Shown here: positions 1 through 8,395 of the stretch, one piece after another | Numbering within the stretch: the first letter of the stretch is position 1 | How the letters are laid out: every line of letters starts with the position of its first letter | Origin: Byssovorax sp. | Lineage (GTDB): Bacteria; Myxococcota_A; Polyangia; Polyangiales; Polyangiaceae | Reading direction: 5' to 3' | DNA: 61,109 nt | Assembly (NCBI GenBank): GCA_025362495.1 | Contig: JANYGI010000162.1 | Coordinates: 1-61,109, forward strand | Translations under genes and position numbers: made by a program | The notes under the pieces: model-generated | What the model was told of the DNA's origin: nothing | Database searches by the model: none | Seen by the model: the letters and a program-made list of their open reading frames with translations, nothing else

Positions 1-150
1 GTCGATCAGTACGGCCGCGTGCGCGGCATGACGGGCCTGTGGGTCGCCGACGCCAGCATCATGCCCACGATACCGACGGTGAACATCAACGTTCCCACCC
101 TGATGATCGGCGAGCGTTTTGGAGAGTGGCTGCGAGACGGGGTGATCTGA
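1..150 (+). CDS. GMC family oxidoreductase, C-terminal end (partial)
   Basis: The reading frame is open from the first base and ends at TGA 148-150, giving the last 49 residues of a longer protein. They carry the GMC C-terminal signature: GLWVADASIMPTIPTVN followed by a PTLMIGERFGEWL helix, which in glucose-methanol-choline flavoenzymes packs on the FAD and contributes the active-site His/Asn pair. Here the usual His position reads as part of PTVNIN, so Asn is visible. The substrate (alcohol, choline or sterol) cannot be inferred from this fragment. It converges on the OYE gene with 16 bp between them. Confidence 0.88.
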   Translation, partial: VDQYGRVRGMTGLWVADASIMPTIPTVNINVPTLMIGERFGEWLRDGVI

Positions 151-166
151 AGCGCCGGGGACGCCG

Positions 167-1642
167 TCAGGGCGCCCATTTCGGGGCGATCAGCCGTCGT
201 CGCCCGTCGTCGGTGAGGGCGGCGCCGGGCTCGTCCAGGGCCTCGCGATCCCAGAGCTGACACGTCACCTGTCGGTGCTTCTGGTCGAGAGCCTCGCAGT
301 AGTTGCGGAGGATGCAGCGCCGGATGGCGTCACCCTGGCCTGATCTCAATTTGAGGAACCAGTCGGGATCGGCCAGCGTCTGGCGCGCGGAGCCGATGAA
401 GTCGGCCTCGCGCCGCACCAGGATGCCTTCGGCCTGGGTGAAGGTGGCGATGCCGCCCGCGACGACCGTCGGGGTGTCGAACCCGGCGGCGCGCACGGCA
501 GCGCGGATCCGGGCCTGCTTCGGCACCTGGCGAGCGAACGGGCCAATCTCATCGGACACCGTCGTGGGCATGCACTCGAAGCCGCTTTGCCCGGTGTACG
601 GATAGGCGGCCTCACCCACCCTGGGCTGCTCGGCGTCCTCGAATTTCCCGCCGGTCGAGAGTGACAGAAAATCCATCCCGGCGCGCGCCAGCTCGACGCC
701 GAACCAGGTGGCGTCGTCGATGCGGTTACCGCCCTCGATGATGTCGTCGCAGAGGAAGCGACAGCCGAGCGTGAAATCGCGGCCCACGCGGGCGCGCACC
801 GCCGCGTAGACCTCCAGCGGGAGGCGAATCCGGTGCTCGCGCGGACCGCCGTATCCGTCGCTGCGGGTGTTCAGCGCCGAGAGGAACGAGGCCATGGTGT
901 AGGCGTGGGCATAGTGCAGCTCGACGCCGTCGAAGCCGACCCGCTTCGCGCGCTCGCCCGCCGCGGCGAAGAGATCCGGCAGCACCCGGGGGAGATCGCG
1001 GAGGTGCGGCTCCGCCACGTCTGTCACCCGCTCGCGCGCGCCGCGCTCCAGATCTTCGAGCTCGCGCCGGTCGAGCACGCGGCCGAGCGCCCCGGCGTCG
1101 CGCGCGAGGAGCTCGCCGCGCACCGCGCCCTCGGTCGCGGTCGTCCATTTCGTGTCACCTCGGTCCGCCGCGATTTTCTGCCGGTGCAGATCGGTTATCG
1201 CGAGGAACCTGCCGAGGAAGCTCTCGCGGTCGGGGCGCCGGCGGATGCGGAGGAAATCGATGATCTGGATGAAGACGCGCGTGCGCCCGGAGCTACGCTT
1301 CTTCACCGTCTCGACGAGCTGCTCGAGCCCGGGGAGGAACCGATCGTGGCCGATGCGGAGGAGCGGGCCGCTCGGGATCTCGCGGATGCCCGTGGCCTCG
1401 ACGACGATGACGCCGGGCGCCCCGTCGGCGAAGCGACCGTACCAGTCGAGCACGTCTTGCGTGACGCGGCCGTCCTCCGTCGCGCGCCACGGCACCATCG
1501 CCGGGACCCAGCTCCGCTCCTCGATTTCGAGGCCCGAGGCCAGGCGAAGGGGCGAGAACAGCGCGGCCCGAGCGGCCTCGGCGGCCGTGGGGTTGTCCAC
1601 GACAGGGAGGGCATGGCGGACACGGTGCAGAGGCTTCCACAT
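167..1642 (-). CDS. NADH:flavin oxidoreductase, old yellow enzyme family
   Basis: This is a 491-residue FMN-dependent TIM-barrel oxidoreductase of the OYE/NemA/2,4-dienoyl-CoA reductase superfamily. The start reads LFSPLRLASGLEIEERSWVPAM, matching the FMN-binding N-terminus. The segment GVELHYAHAYTMASFLSALN near residue 245 is the family's GVEIHxAHGYL motif, and VVAGGIATFTQAEGIL near 395 is the phosphate-binding strand. The C-terminus is Cys-rich (RRCILRNYCEAL...VTC) but there is no second flavin domain, so it is a single-domain OYE. It starts 9 bp after the acyl-CoA dehydrogenase stop and is the last gene of a three-gene minus-strand operon, suggesting reduction of an alpha,beta-unsaturated intermediate. 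The exact substrate is unknown. Confidence 0.9.
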   Translation of the reverse strand: MWKPLHRVRHALPVVDNPTAAEAARAALFSPLRLASGLEIEERSWVPAMVPWRATEDGRVTQDVLDWYGRFADGAPGVIVVEATGIREIPSGPLLRIGHDRFLPGLEQLVETVKKRSSGRTRVFIQIIDFLRIRRRPDRESFLGRFLAITDLHRQKIAADRGDTKWTTATEGAVRGELLARDAGALGRVLDRRELEDLERGARERVTDVAEPHLRDLPRVLPDLFAAAGERAKRVGFDGVELHYAHAYTMASFLSALNTRSDGYGGPREHRIRLPLEVYAAVRARVGRDFTLGCRFLCDDIIEGGNRIDDATWFGVELARAGMDFLSLSTGGKFEDAEQPRVGEAAYPYTGQSGFECMPTTVSDEIGPFARQVPKQARIRAAVRAAGFDTPTVVAGGIATFTQAEGILVRREADFIGSARQTLADPDWFLKLRSGQGDAIRRCILRNYCEALDQKHRQVTCQLWDREALDEPGAALTDDGRRRLIAPKWAP

Positions 1643-1651
1643 GAGGCGAGA

Positions 1652-2839
1652 TCAGCCCTTCGCCGCGGCGCGATCGAGCACGCCCCTGGCGATGATCAGC
1701 TTCTGGATCTCGGTCGTGCCTTCGTAAATGCGGAGCGGCCGGATCTCGCGATAAAGGCGCTCGACCTCGGTCCCTTCGACCACGCCGAGGCCGCCGTGGA
1801 GCTGCACGGCCTTATCGATGATGCCTTGAGCCGCCTCGGTCGCGTAGAGCTTGGCCATGGCCGCTTCGGTGGAGACCCGCGCGCCGTCGCCGGTGTCGCG
1901 CGCGTGCGCGGCGCGGGCGACGAGGAGCCGCGCGGCGTCGAGCTCGGTGGCCATCTCGGCCAGGTACGCGCGGACGATCTGCTGCTCGGCGAGCGCGACG
2001 CCGAACTGCCGACGACGGGTGACGTGCTCGACAGCGCAGGTGAGCGCGCGCGCCGCCATGCCGTTCGCGGCGCCGCCGACCGAGATCCGGAAGGCGTCGA
2101 GCGTGGTCAGCGCGAGCTTGAAGCCGTCGCCGACGCGGCCGAGCAGCGCGTCGTCGGCGACGCGACAGCCACGCAGCGCGAGCTTGCCAATCGGGTGCGG
2201 GATCGACATCGGAATCGGCGTCAATTCCAGCCCCGGCGCGTCGCGCTCGACCACGAAGGCGCTGATGCCTTTGCGCCCCGCCGCGGGATCCGCGTTCGCG
2301 AACACCACGTAATGCTGCGCGATACCCACGTTGGAGATCAGGGTCTTGTCGCCGTCGAGGATCCACCCGTCGCCGTCGCGCCGCGCGGTGGTCTGGAGCG
2401 AGGCCACGTCGCTCCCGGCCTCGGGCTCGGTGAGGCCGAAGGCGGCGATGCGATCACCGCGGATCACGCCTGGCAAATAGCGCTCGCGCTGCGCCTCGGA
2501 GCCGGCGAGGACGATGGGGTACGAGCCCAGCCCTTGCACCGCGAAGATCGAGTCGGCGAGCGGCGAGATCTGGCCGAGCGCCTCGCGGATCAGCACCAGG
2601 GATCGAACGTCGATGTAGCTCGGATCAGCCGCTTTTCCTGCGGCGGATCCGCCGTGCGCCTCGGGGATCAAGTGGGCGTACAGCCCGAGCTCGCCCATCG
2701 CGCGCGCGGCGCCGGCGCCGGCGTGGATCGCGGTGAGCCCGGCGAGGTCGGCCTGGTTCAGGCGCGCCGCTAGGGCGTCGTACTGCGGGCCGAAGAACGG
2801 CGCGAAGTCCTGGCAGGATAATGTCAGGAGAGGGCTCAC
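1652..2839 (-). CDS. Acyl-CoA dehydrogenase
   Basis: This FAD enzyme of 395 residues catalyses alpha,beta-dehydrogenation of an acyl-CoA. FGLTEPEAGSDVASLQT (about residues 120-136) is the substrate/FAD loop, and IYEGTTEIQKLIIARGVL near the C-terminus carries the catalytic Glu of the MCAD-type YEGT motif. The frame is open much further upstream, but I place the start at GTG 2839-2837, which overlaps the stop of the enoyl-CoA hydratase in a GTGA tetranucleotide. Homology begins there and translational coupling is usual in this window. Upstream hydratase and downstream OYE make this a fatty or aromatic acyl-CoA degradation operon. Confidence 0.93.
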   Translation of the reverse strand: MSPLLTLSCQDFAPFFGPQYDALAARLNQADLAGLTAIHAGAGAARAMGELGLYAHLIPEAHGGSAAGKAADPSYIDVRSLVLIREALGQISPLADSIFAVQGLGSYPIVLAGSEAQRERYLPGVIRGDRIAAFGLTEPEAGSDVASLQTTARRDGDGWILDGDKTLISNVGIAQHYVVFANADPAAGRKGISAFVVERDAPGLELTPIPMSIPHPIGKLALRGCRVADDALLGRVGDGFKLALTTLDAFRISVGGAANGMAARALTCAVEHVTRRRQFGVALAEQQIVRAYLAEMATELDAARLLVARAAHARDTGDGARVSTEAAMAKLYATEAAQGIIDKAVQLHGGLGVVEGTEVERLYREIRPLRIYEGTTEIQKLIIARGVLDRAAAKG

Positions 2840-3672
2840 GCGCGGCCCGCCGTGTCGGCGTCGCCCACGATCTCGGCGCCCTCGAACCTCGGCGCGCGCT
2901 TCTCCTTGTTGGCCTCGTACGCGGTGCGGAAATCGGGGTGCGCCATGCAGATCGCCTGGGCCTGGGCCTCGGCCTCGATCGCGGCGGCGAGGGGCATGGT
3001 GTGCTCGCTCTCCAGCATCTGCTTGGTCATCGAGTGGGCGAACGCCGGCCCGCGCGCGAGCCGCTCGGCCCAGGCGCGCGCCGTCGACACGACCTCGCCC
3101 TCGGGGACGACTCGGTTGGCGAAGCCGATGCGGTACGCCTCCTGGGCGTCGATGAGATCGCCGAAGAAGAGCAGCTCGGCCGCGCGCCCGTGCCCGACGA
3201 TGCGCGGGAGCAGGAACGAAGCGCCCATGTCCGCGCCCGAGAGGCCGACCTTGGGGAAAATGAAGCCGAAGCGCGCCTTCTCCGAGGCGATGCGGAGATC
3301 GCACGCCGACGCGATCACCGCGCCCGCGCCGACGCACACGCCGTTGATCGCGGCGATGACCGGCCGCCGCAGCTCGGCGATGGCCTGGATCAAGGCGCCG
3401 GTGACGCGCGTGAACTCGAGCAGCCCGCGCGCGTCTTTCGCGAAGAGCTCGGCGATGATCCCCTCGACGTCGCCGCCCGAGCAGAACCCGCGCCCCTTGC
3501 CCGTGATGGTGACGGCGCGCGTCTCGGCGCTCTTCTCCAGGGATCGAAAGGTCGAGCAGAGCTCGCCGTAGATCTCGAAGGTGAGGGCGTTGAGCCGCTC
3601 CGGTCGGTTGAGGGTGATCGCGGCCACGCCGCGGTCGATCTCGAGCTCGAACGATTTGGGAAAGAGCGTCAT
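2836..3672 (-). CDS. Enoyl-CoA hydratase/isomerase family protein
   Basis: This is a 278-residue crotonase-fold protein that hydrates or isomerises enoyl-CoA. VAAITLNRPERLNALTF (about 14-30) and ITGKGRGFCSGGDVEGI (about 55-71) supply the first oxyanion-hole strand. KPVIAAINGVCVGAGAVIAS and the segment GLSGADMGASFLLPRIVG supply the second. The usual G-G-T glutamate region is replaced by GADMGAS, as in the aromatic-degradation branch of crotonases. It is the first gene of the operon and its TGA overlaps the GTG of the acyl-CoA dehydrogenase. A 115-bp gap separates it from the divergent Uma2 gene, so the promoter must lie at 3673-3787. Confidence 0.92.
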   Translation of the reverse strand: MTLFPKSFELEIDRGVAAITLNRPERLNALTFEIYGELCSTFRSLEKSAETRAVTITGKGRGFCSGGDVEGIIAELFAKDARGLLEFTRVTGALIQAIAELRRPVIAAINGVCVGAGAVIASACDLRIASEKARFGFIFPKVGLSGADMGASFLLPRIVGHGRAAELLFFGDLIDAQEAYRIGFANRVVPEGEVVSTARAWAERLARGPAFAHSMTKQMLESEHTMPLAAAIEAEAQAQAICMAHPDFRTAYEANKEKRAPRFEGAEIVGDADTAGRA

Positions 3673-3787
3673 CGGTACCGGGCTCCTGGGGGAGAGGCCT
3701 TCACGTTCCCCGTGCGGGGATCCCCGTCAAGCGAAAGCCGCGGGTCGCGTGGCATTTCTCGGCTAGTGTGGGACCAGGAGCCTCCGC

Positions 3788-4381
3788 ATGACCGACGCCA
3801 AGAAGCTCGTCCCCGGAGCGACCCTCGCCGATCTCGAAGCGCTCCCTCGCACGTGGCGCGGGGAGATCATCGACGGCACCCTCCACGCGTTCCCTCGCCC
3901 GCGCGCGGCGCATGCGCAGGTCGAAGGCAGCGTCCACAGCGATGTCTTCGAGCCGTTCAGTCGCGGACGCGGCGGTCCGGGGGGCTGGTGGATTCTCTCC
4001 GAGCCGGGGATCGAGCTTCCACGCGCCAAGGAGTTTTCTCCCGATGTGGCCGGTTGGCGTCGCGAGCGGTTGCCTCGCCTGCCCGCGAAGGGCGCCATCA
4101 CCGTCGTCCCCGACTGGATTTGCGAGGTCCTCTCGAAGAGCACCCGAAGCTACGATCTCGTGACCAAGCGGAACTTCTACGCTCAGATCGGCGTGGGTCA
4201 TCTCTGGTACATCGAGCCTGTGGCCCGGACGCTGACGGTGAGTCGCCTCGAAGGCGGTCGGTGGCTGGAGATAGGCACCTACGGCGAGCACACGAAGGTG
4301 AGCGCCGAGCCGTTCGAGGCCGTCGAGATCGATATCGACTCCTGGTTCGAGGGCATCGAGGACGACGAAGACGAGGAGTGA
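3788..4381 (+). CDS. Uma2 family (DUF820) putative endonuclease
   Basis: This is a 197-residue protein of the Uma2 family, which has a PD-(D/E)xK nuclease fold and is expanded in cyanobacteria and myxobacteria. Visible signatures are RGEIIDGTLHAF (about 24-35), FSPDVAGWRRERLP with the metal-binding Asp, and WICEVLSKSTRSYDLVTKRNFYAQIGVGHLWYI with the E-x-x-x-K pair. The C-terminus is acidic. Biological role is not established for the family. It stands alone, divergent from the acyl-CoA operon and convergent with the MarR gene. Confidence 0.88.
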   Translation: MTDAKKLVPGATLADLEALPRTWRGEIIDGTLHAFPRPRAAHAQVEGSVHSDVFEPFSRGRGGPGGWWILSEPGIELPRAKEFSPDVAGWRRERLPRLPAKGAITVVPDWICEVLSKSTRSYDLVTKRNFYAQIGVGHLWYIEPVARTLTVSRLEGGRWLEIGTYGEHTKVSAEPFEAVEIDIDSWFEGIEDDEDEE

Positions 4382-4407
4382 GCAGCGAGGCCCCTCGCCT
4401 CGCGACG

Positions 4408-4992
4408 TCACGTCTCCCGCGGGGCTCTGCGCTTGCGCTTGCCCACGCCCGACAGCTCGGCGCGGGCGCGGCTCACCGCGGCTCTCGCGGGGGAGACGGC
4501 GGGGATCTCCGGCTCTTTCAGCCCGGCGCGGAGCTTGTCGAGGAGGCGCATCAGCGTGCCAATCTCGGTCGGCGACAGGGTGCCGAACACCTTGGCGACG
4601 CGGGCGGCGTGGCGGCGCTCGGCGTCGCGGAAGGCGCGGAGGCCCTTTGGCGTGATATGCACTCTCCAGGCGCGGCGATCGACCGGATCGGCGCGGCGCT
4701 CCAGCATGCCGTCGCGCGCGGCGCGGTCGACGAGGCCAGTGAGATTACCGGCCGTGACGAGCATGCTGCGGGAGAGCGAGGCCAGCGTCTGGCCGTCGGC
4801 GCGGCACACGGTGGCGAGCAGATCGAAGCGCGGCATCGTCATCTCGCGCTCGAGATCGTCGCGGATCGCGGCGAGGGCGCGCTTCTGTACGGCCAGTATC
4901 CGCACCCAGGCTCGCACCGCCTGCTCCCCGGGCGCCTCGACCGCGGGCGTGATCGGAGCGGCTGGACGCCGAGCGGGCGCGCCGCGCCTCAC
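4408..4992 (-). CDS. MarR family transcriptional regulator
   Basis: This is a 194-residue winged-helix regulator. LEREMTMPRFDLLATVCRADGQTLASLSRSMLVTAGNLTGLVDRAARDGMLERRADPVDRRAWRVHITPKG (about 47-117) is a standard MarR wHTH with the DRRAW wing. The C-terminal tail from about 160 is Ala/Arg-rich and basic. The GTG start (4992-4990) overlaps the RidA stop as GTGA, so it is the last gene of an SDR-RidA-MarR operon. The palindrome in the operon promoter (6184-6195) is the obvious candidate binding site, implying autoregulation with a ligand handled by the SDR or RidA. That link is inference. Confidence 0.9.
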   Translation of the reverse strand: MRRGAPARRPAAPITPAVEAPGEQAVRAWVRILAVQKRALAAIRDDLEREMTMPRFDLLATVCRADGQTLASLSRSMLVTAGNLTGLVDRAARDGMLERRADPVDRRAWRVHITPKGLRAFRDAERRHAARVAKVFGTLSPTEIGTLMRLLDKLRAGLKEPEIPAVSPARAAVSRARAELSGVGKRKRRAPRET

Positions 4993-5408
4993 CCGGTCGC
5001 GTCCTTGTGGCCGATGGCGACGATGGTCTCGATCTCGACCTTCGCACGGGGCTCGAGCAGGCCAGACACGGCCACGAGCGCCATCGCCGGAAAGTGCTTG
5101 CCGAGCCGCGTGCGCCAGGCCGCTCCGATCGATCGCGTGCTCGCCCGGTAAGCGTCGAGATCCGTCACGTAGACTGTCATCTTCGCGATATCGGTGGGGA
5201 CGCCGCCGGCCGCGTGGACGACCGCGAGCACGTTGTCGAGCGCCTGGGCAAACTGCTCGCCGAGGTCGTCCGTCTCGAACTGTTGCTTCGAGTTCCAGCC
5301 GATCTGCCCGGCGACGTACAGCGTCGGGCCGCGGACGAGGACCCCGTTGGAGTAGCCCTTGGCAGGAGCCCAGTCCGCCGGCTGGATGAACTGAAGTCGA
5401 TCGCTCAT
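4989..5408 (-). CDS. RidA family (YjgF/YER057c/UK114) protein
   Basis: This 139-residue RidA-fold protein belongs to a family of trimeric enamine/imine deaminases that clear reactive intermediates. Seen: GYSNGVLVRGPTLYVAGQIGW near residue 20, FAQALDNVLAVVHAAGG near 55, IAKMTVYVTDLDAYRAST near 75, and FPAMALVAVSGLLEPRAKVEIETIVAI at the end. In canonical RidA the substrate-binding Arg lies in an R(A/V)(C/A)V strand; here the strand reads PAMALVAV, so it may be a Rid1-7-type paralogue rather than true RidA. It starts in an ATGA overlap with the SDR stop. Confidence 0.9.
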   Translation of the reverse strand: MSDRLQFIQPADWAPAKGYSNGVLVRGPTLYVAGQIGWNSKQQFETDDLGEQFAQALDNVLAVVHAAGGVPTDIAKMTVYVTDLDAYRASTRSIGAAWRTRLGKHFPAMALVAVSGLLEPRAKVEIETIVAIGHKDATG

Positions 5409-6166
5409 GACATCACCTGTCCGCCGTCGACCGGGATCGACTGGCCATGAATGCTCTTTGCCTGATCCGAGCAGAGCATGGCGACGACGTGCGCCACCTC
5501 GTCCGGCTCGACCATGCGGCGCTGGGGCGACATCCCTTCGAGGGATCGGCGCGCGTGGTCTTCGCCCTTGCCCGTTTTCTCGGCGATGCGACGCACGGCC
5601 TCGTCGGCCATCCTGGTGTTGACCCAGCCGGGGCAGACCGAGTTGACCGTGACGTTCGAGCGCGCGATCTCCACCGCGATGGCCCGCGTCATCCCGATCA
5701 TCGCGTGCTTCGAGGCGCAGTAGGCCGACGAGTACGCATAGCCCGTGAGGCCGGCGTTGGACGCCAGGTTGACGACGCGGCCCCAGCCGGCGGTGATCAT
5801 CGGCGGGATCAGCGCCCGGCAGAGCGCGAAGGCCGAGCCGGCGTTCACGGCCATCATCCAGTCCCACATCTCGTCCGTCGTGCGGTCGAACGGGGCGCTC
5901 TCGGCCACGCCGGCGTTGTTGACGAGGATGTCGACCCGCGGGGCGCGCGTCGCCAGCTCGACCAGCGCGGCCTGGACCGAGGCGCGATCCGCCGCGTCCA
6001 TCCGCAGCGCGAGGCCGCCCACGGCGTGCGCCGTCGCTTCGATCTCGGGGAGCGTGCGGCCAGCCACGACCACGCGCGCGCCGTGGCCCGCGAGGACCGT
6101 CGCCACCGCGCGGCCGATCCCCCGGCCGCCCCCGGTGACCAGCGCTGTCTTTCCGGCGAGGAACAT
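5405..6166 (-). CDS. SDR family NAD(P)-dependent oxidoreductase (FabG-like)
   Basis: This short-chain dehydrogenase has 253 residues. TGGGRGIGRAVA is the dinucleotide-binding glycine motif, VDILVNNAGVAES the structural NNAG, and the catalytic Ser-Tyr-Lys set is in LASNAG...YSSAYCASKHA. PGWVNTRM and the terminal IHGQSIPVDGGQ are typical FabG features. I use ATG 6166-6164 rather than the in-frame TTG one codon upstream, because a -10-like TATACG ends only 6 nt before it, so transcription would begin about at this ATG (leaderless mRNA). It is first in a three-gene coupled operon with RidA and MarR. Confidence 0.9.
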   Translation of the reverse strand: MFLAGKTALVTGGGRGIGRAVATVLAGHGARVVVAGRTLPEIEATAHAVGGLALRMDAADRASVQAALVELATRAPRVDILVNNAGVAESAPFDRTTDEMWDWMMAVNAGSAFALCRALIPPMITAGWGRVVNLASNAGLTGYAYSSAYCASKHAMIGMTRAIAVEIARSNVTVNSVCPGWVNTRMADEAVRRIAEKTGKGEDHARRSLEGMSPQRRMVEPDEVAHVVAMLCSDQAKSIHGQSIPVDGGQVMS

Positions 6167-6201
6167 CAACCACGTATAAATGATTTACATGTAAAGGACA
6201 A
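6164..6201 (-). promoter_or_regulatory. Candidate leaderless promoter with palindromic operator for the SDR-RidA-MarR operon
   Basis: On the minus strand, TTGTCC (6201-6196) and TATACG (6178-6173) lie 17 bp apart. The spacer contains the perfect 12-bp palindrome TTTACATGTAAA (6184-6195), an AT-rich island in very GC-rich DNA. Six bases separate the -10 from the SDR ATG, so a start site 7 nt after the -10 falls on the ATG itself. A repressor bound in the spacer would block polymerase. The MarR protein encoded at the end of the operon is the first candidate. The promoter elements match consensus at only 4/6 each. Confidence 0.6.
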
Positions 6202-6331
6202 CGCGGGGCGCCGCGGACGGCCCGACGCGCGGCGGCAGCGACGCGTCAAAAGCTGCCCGTCGTCGCTGAAATCGCGCGGATGCTCACGGGCGAGTCGATC
6301 CCGCGGCGAGCTTCGGGCAACATCAGTCGCG

Positions 6332-8395
6332 ATGTACCCCTCCTCCGGTCCGCGCCGCCCCGGGCGCCGCCTCGCGCTCGCGCTGTTCACGCTGCCGCTC
6401 GCGGCCACCGTGCCGCTCGCGGGATGCGGTTCCGACGCGACGCCGACCACGAGCAACGTGAGCTCGCTCTACGTCGTGCCGTCGTCGCTGAGCGAGCTGG
6501 CCGCGGAGAAGTTCTTCGATCACCCGTGGCCCAGCGATCTCCGGCTCGAGAACGGGTCGCCGCGCCTCGACGGGCTCTACAATCCGCGGTCGATCACCAT
6601 CATCGACGTCTACCTGGAGGCCATGAAGGGCGTGCTCGACGGCTTCTCGCCGGCGGCCGCGGGGGCCCTGCGCTTCACCGGCGCGATCGATCCGACGACG
6701 CTCCCGCAGACGCCGCACGACGCGCTCTCGCCCGACGCGTCGGTGCAGCTCATCGACGTCGATGCGGCGTCGCCCGAGCACGGTCAGCGCAAGCTGGTGT
6801 CGCTCCAGTGGAGGCCGGACGAGGGCGTGTACATCCTGCCGAACACGCTGCAGTTCATGCCGACGATCGGCTTCCCGCTCCGCGTGCACACCCGCTATGC
6901 GCTGGTGGTCACGACGGCGCTCCAGGCGGCGTCCGGCGGCTCGATCAACGCCTCGGCCGATCTCGCGGCGGTGCTCGGCACCGGGAGCGCGAGCGGTCGC
7001 ACGACGCCGGCGCACGACGCCCTCGCGGCATCGGTGAAGGAGCTGGCCACGGCCGGGATCACCGCCGATCACATCGCGCACCTCGCCGTCTTCACCACCG
7101 CCGATCCGACGAAGGAGCTCTTCGCCGTTCGCGACGCCGTTCACGCTTCATTTCCCGCTCCGAAGGCCGATCCGACGAAGTGGACCGTGGGGTACAAGAA
7201 CAGCGTCTCGACCGAGTACCGCGGCTGGTATGGCCCCTCGCCGAACTACCAGGTGGGCAAGCTCCCCTTCGAGCAGTACGGCGACGGCGGGCAGTTCCAG
7301 ATGGAGAACGGCAAGCCCAAGGTCGTCGACACGTTCGACCTGCGCTTCTCGCTGATGGTGCCCTCCGCGGTGAAGTGCCCGATGCCCGCCCAGGGGTATC
7401 CGATCGTGCTCTACGCGCACGGCACCGGCGGCGACTACCAGAGCTACGCCGAGGATGGGTCGGGCCGATCGCTCGCGAAGAAGTGCCTCGCGACGATGGG
7501 CGTCGATCAGATCTTCCACGGCGCGCGGCCCGGCGCGCCCGTCGACGGGAACGAGTCGACGATCGAGCTCTTGTTCTTCAACTTCGAGAACCCGGTCGCG
7601 GCCCGCACCAACCCGCGACAGAGCGCGATCGACGAGGTGCAGCGCGCGCGCCTCTTCACCGAGACCAAGCTGACGATCCCCGCGTCGATCGCCCTCGGCG
7701 GCAAGGAGATCCGCTTCGATTCGACCAAGGTCATGTACTTCGGTCACTCGCAGGGCGGGCTCAACGGGCCGCTCTACATGGCCTCGGACGACAGCTCGCG
7801 CGGCGGCGTGCTCTCGGGATCGGGCGCCCTCATCTCGGTCAATCTGCTCCAGAAGACGGAGCCGCAGCCGAGCGTCGCCGCCCTCGTGAAGACGGTGTTC
7901 CTCGGCCTCAAGGGCGATGAAGAGGGCGAGGCCGACGCCTTTCACCCGATCATCTCGCTCGCGCAGAACATGATCGACGTGTCCGATCCGATCCACTACG
8001 CGCGGCACCTCACGGCCGAGCCGCGCCCCGGCGCCTTGTCGCGGAGCATTTACATGACCGAGGGGATCAACCCCGATGGCAGCGGCGACAGCTACGCGCC
8101 GCCGCACGGGATCGAGGCGCACGCGCTGGCGATCGGGCTGCCGCTGCAGCTCCCGGACGAGCGCGCGATCGTCGAGGGACAGTGGGGCGGCCCCGCTCCG
8201 CTGATGATCCCGACGGGCGGCATCTCCGGCAACATGGCCGGCGGCAAGGCCTCGGGGATCCTCGGGCAGTGGGCGGTGCCGAGCGACAGCGACGGGCACT
8301 TCGTGGTGTTCGACGTACCGCAGGCGCAGCAGCAGGCCGCGCAGTTCCTCCGCAACCTCGCGGACGATCCGCACGGGCGCATCCCTACCCCGTGA
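6332..8395 (+). CDS. Secreted lipoprotein with alpha/beta-hydrolase fold
   Basis: The protein has 687 residues. The basic N-terminus and hydrophobic stretch end in the lipobox PLAGC (Cys about residue 31). The N-terminal half (FFDHPWPSDLRLENGSPRLDGLYNP, then an Ig-like region ending HIAHLAVFTTADP) resembles extracellular myxobacterial proteins of unknown role. The C-terminal half holds a hydrolase core: PIVLYAHGTGGDY for the oxyanion region, VMYFGHSQGGLNGPLYM with nucleophile Ser in GHSQGG, and SDSDGHFVVF with the likely catalytic His. I start at ATG 6332 because the signal peptide begins there. The downstream gene overlaps its stop by GTGA. The substrate is unknown. Confidence 0.82.
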   Translation: MYPSSGPRRPGRRLALALFTLPLAATVPLAGCGSDATPTTSNVSSLYVVPSSLSELAAEKFFDHPWPSDLRLENGSPRLDGLYNPRSITIIDVYLEAMKGVLDGFSPAAAGALRFTGAIDPTTLPQTPHDALSPDASVQLIDVDAASPEHGQRKLVSLQWRPDEGVYILPNTLQFMPTIGFPLRVHTRYALVVTTALQAASGGSINASADLAAVLGTGSASGRTTPAHDALAASVKELATAGITADHIAHLAVFTTADPTKELFAVRDAVHASFPAPKADPTKWTVGYKNSVSTEYRGWYGPSPNYQVGKLPFEQYGDGGQFQMENGKPKVVDTFDLRFSLMVPSAVKCPMPAQGYPIVLYAHGTGGDYQSYAEDGSGRSLAKKCLATMGVDQIFHGARPGAPVDGNESTIELLFFNFENPVAARTNPRQSAIDEVQRARLFTETKLTIPASIALGGKEIRFDSTKVMYFGHSQGGLNGPLYMASDDSSRGGVLSGSGALISVNLLQKTEPQPSVAALVKTVFLGLKGDEEGEADAFHPIISLAQNMIDVSDPIHYARHLTAEPRPGALSRSIYMTEGINPDGSGDSYAPPHGIEAHALAIGLPLQLPDERAIVEGQWGGPAPLMIPTGGISGNMAGGKASGILGQWAVPSDSDGHFVVFDVPQAQQQAAQFLRNLADDPHGRIPTP

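Noticed and set aside
5447-6331. Long upstream extension of the hydrolase lipoprotein frame
   Set aside because: It is antisense to the SDR gene and lacks coding character; the signal peptide starts at 6332.
8182-8391. N-terminal extension of the 8392-9141 protein
   Set aside because: It overlaps the end of the hydrolase in another frame; the GTGA overlap gives a better start.
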